Shown here piece by piece: positions 63,751 to 64,000 of a DNA stretch of 64,000 nt. The position numbers were made by a program, and so were the translations under genes. The DNA comes from Bacillus sp. EAC. GTDB lineage: Bacteria > Bacillota > Bacilli > Bacillales > Bacillaceae_G. Location of the stretch: the NCBI RefSeq assembly GCF_002156875.1, contig NZ_NCSY01000014.1, forward strand, positions 148,177 through 212,176, read 5' to 3'. The notes under the pieces were generated by a model, which was given only the letters and a program-made list of their open reading frames with translations, searched no databases and was not told the origin of the DNA. Positions within the stretch are counted from its first letter, which is position 1; every line of letters begins with the position of its first letter.

Positions 63751-64000
63751 ATGAATTAAGGTCTAATTTTAGTTTATCAGTTTTACTCGAAGTAACTGAT
63801 ATTCCTCGTGCGACTTACTACTACTGGGTTAAAAATATGAAACAACCAGACAAATATAGTAAAACAAAAGTAATGATTAAAGAGGTATATCATTCACATA
63901 AGCGACGTTATGGTTACCGTCGCATTACTTTAGAATTACGTAAAAGAGGATTTCAAATTAATCATAAAGTAGTACTTCGATTGATGAATGAAATAGGATT
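63738..64000 (+). CDS. IS3-type OrfB transposase, N-terminal part
   Basis: In the -1 frame relative to OrfA it reads QIINELRSNFSLSVLLEVTD, IPRATYYYWVKNMKQPD and KEVYHSHKRRYGYRRITLEL, then KRGFQINHKVVLRLMNE. This is the HTH_21 region at the start of OrfB, before the DDE (rve) domain. The gene continues beyond the right edge. Whether the DDE domain is intact cannot be seen. Confidence 0.88.

Larger units (their letters stand above)
63532..64000 (+). mobile_element. IS3-family insertion sequence, left part, internally deleted
   Basis: The left end reads TGAACTGCACCCCAATTGTT, AGACACAAC, then CACCTTGGAGGTGCA. The inner inverted pair (TGCACCCCAA / TTGGAGGTGCA) is typical of left ends of one IS3 subgroup. 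The OrfA C-terminal coding begins directly after it, without the usual helix-turn-helix half, so about 300 bp of the element appear deleted. The OrfB frame runs out of the window. Confidence 0.8.

Overview
The window is low-GC Firmicute DNA, most likely from a Bacillaceae member. The evidence is strong AGGAGG-type ribosome binding sites, frequent TTG and GTG starts, many hairpin plus T-run terminators, and typical Bacillus families (YrrS-like DUF1510, YkvA-like DUF1232, DUF3885, DUF402, DUF1048 with PadR, a Vpr-type subtilase, CspA-type cold shock protein, FtsZ). I cannot name the genus. No rRNA, tRNA or CRISPR array was recognised.

Region 1 (1-16.2 kb) is a string of short, mostly same-strand single genes: the end of an FAD monooxygenase, membrane proteins, LysR and AraC regulators with an aldo/keto reductase, a PadR-DUF1048-ABC exporter operon, Nudix, YkvA-like and uridine-kinase-like genes. 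About eleven copies of one intergenic element are interleaved with them. Each consists of an imperfect palindrome around CAACTAACGC/GCGTTAGTTG, then a terminator-like hairpin whose stem sequence differs in every copy but still pairs, then a conserved tail. Several genes here are freshly broken: a DUF402 gene with one in-frame stop, and a membrane-anchored helix-turn-helix gene with two frameshifts.

Region 2 (16.2-32.5 kb) is metabolic and secretory: an amine oxidase, an alpha/beta hydrolase, D-serine dehydratase, a 1375-residue Vpr-like subtilase with cohesin-like and dockerin modules, a cold shock gene, two tandem genes that encode only a subtilase propeptide (I9) domain, an SGNH hydrolase, an isolated FtsZ with a tandem-repeat linker, and a secreted two-domain protein.

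Region 3 (32.5-49.9 kb) mixes accessory and secreted genes: a divergent HTH/VWA pair and a second truncated VWA copy 5 kb away beside a second intergenic repeat family, EcsC-like, PQQ-type propeller, patatin, a RelA/SpoT-domain protein, a Schlafen/AlbA-domain protein, an actinobacterial-looking subtilase, and a secreted 5'-nucleotidase with Ig-like repeats.

Region 4 (50.4-61.3 kb) is a very A+T-rich island that looks like a defence island: an XRE regulator with a 10-bp-arm dyad upstream, a DUF262-DUF1524 (GmrSD-like) nuclease, a serine recombinase, a three-gene ABC-3C system whose reading frames overlap by 4 nt, a two-TM pore-loop channel with an altered selectivity filter next to a zinc-ribbon protein, and a protein with an HNH-like CxxxxC...H...CxxH zinc site. 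Its right side carries a 26-codon fragment matching the C-terminus of GroEL, which suggests insertion or rearrangement near a groEL 3' end. The window closes with a permease, a truncated large serine recombinase, and the left end of an IS3-family element.
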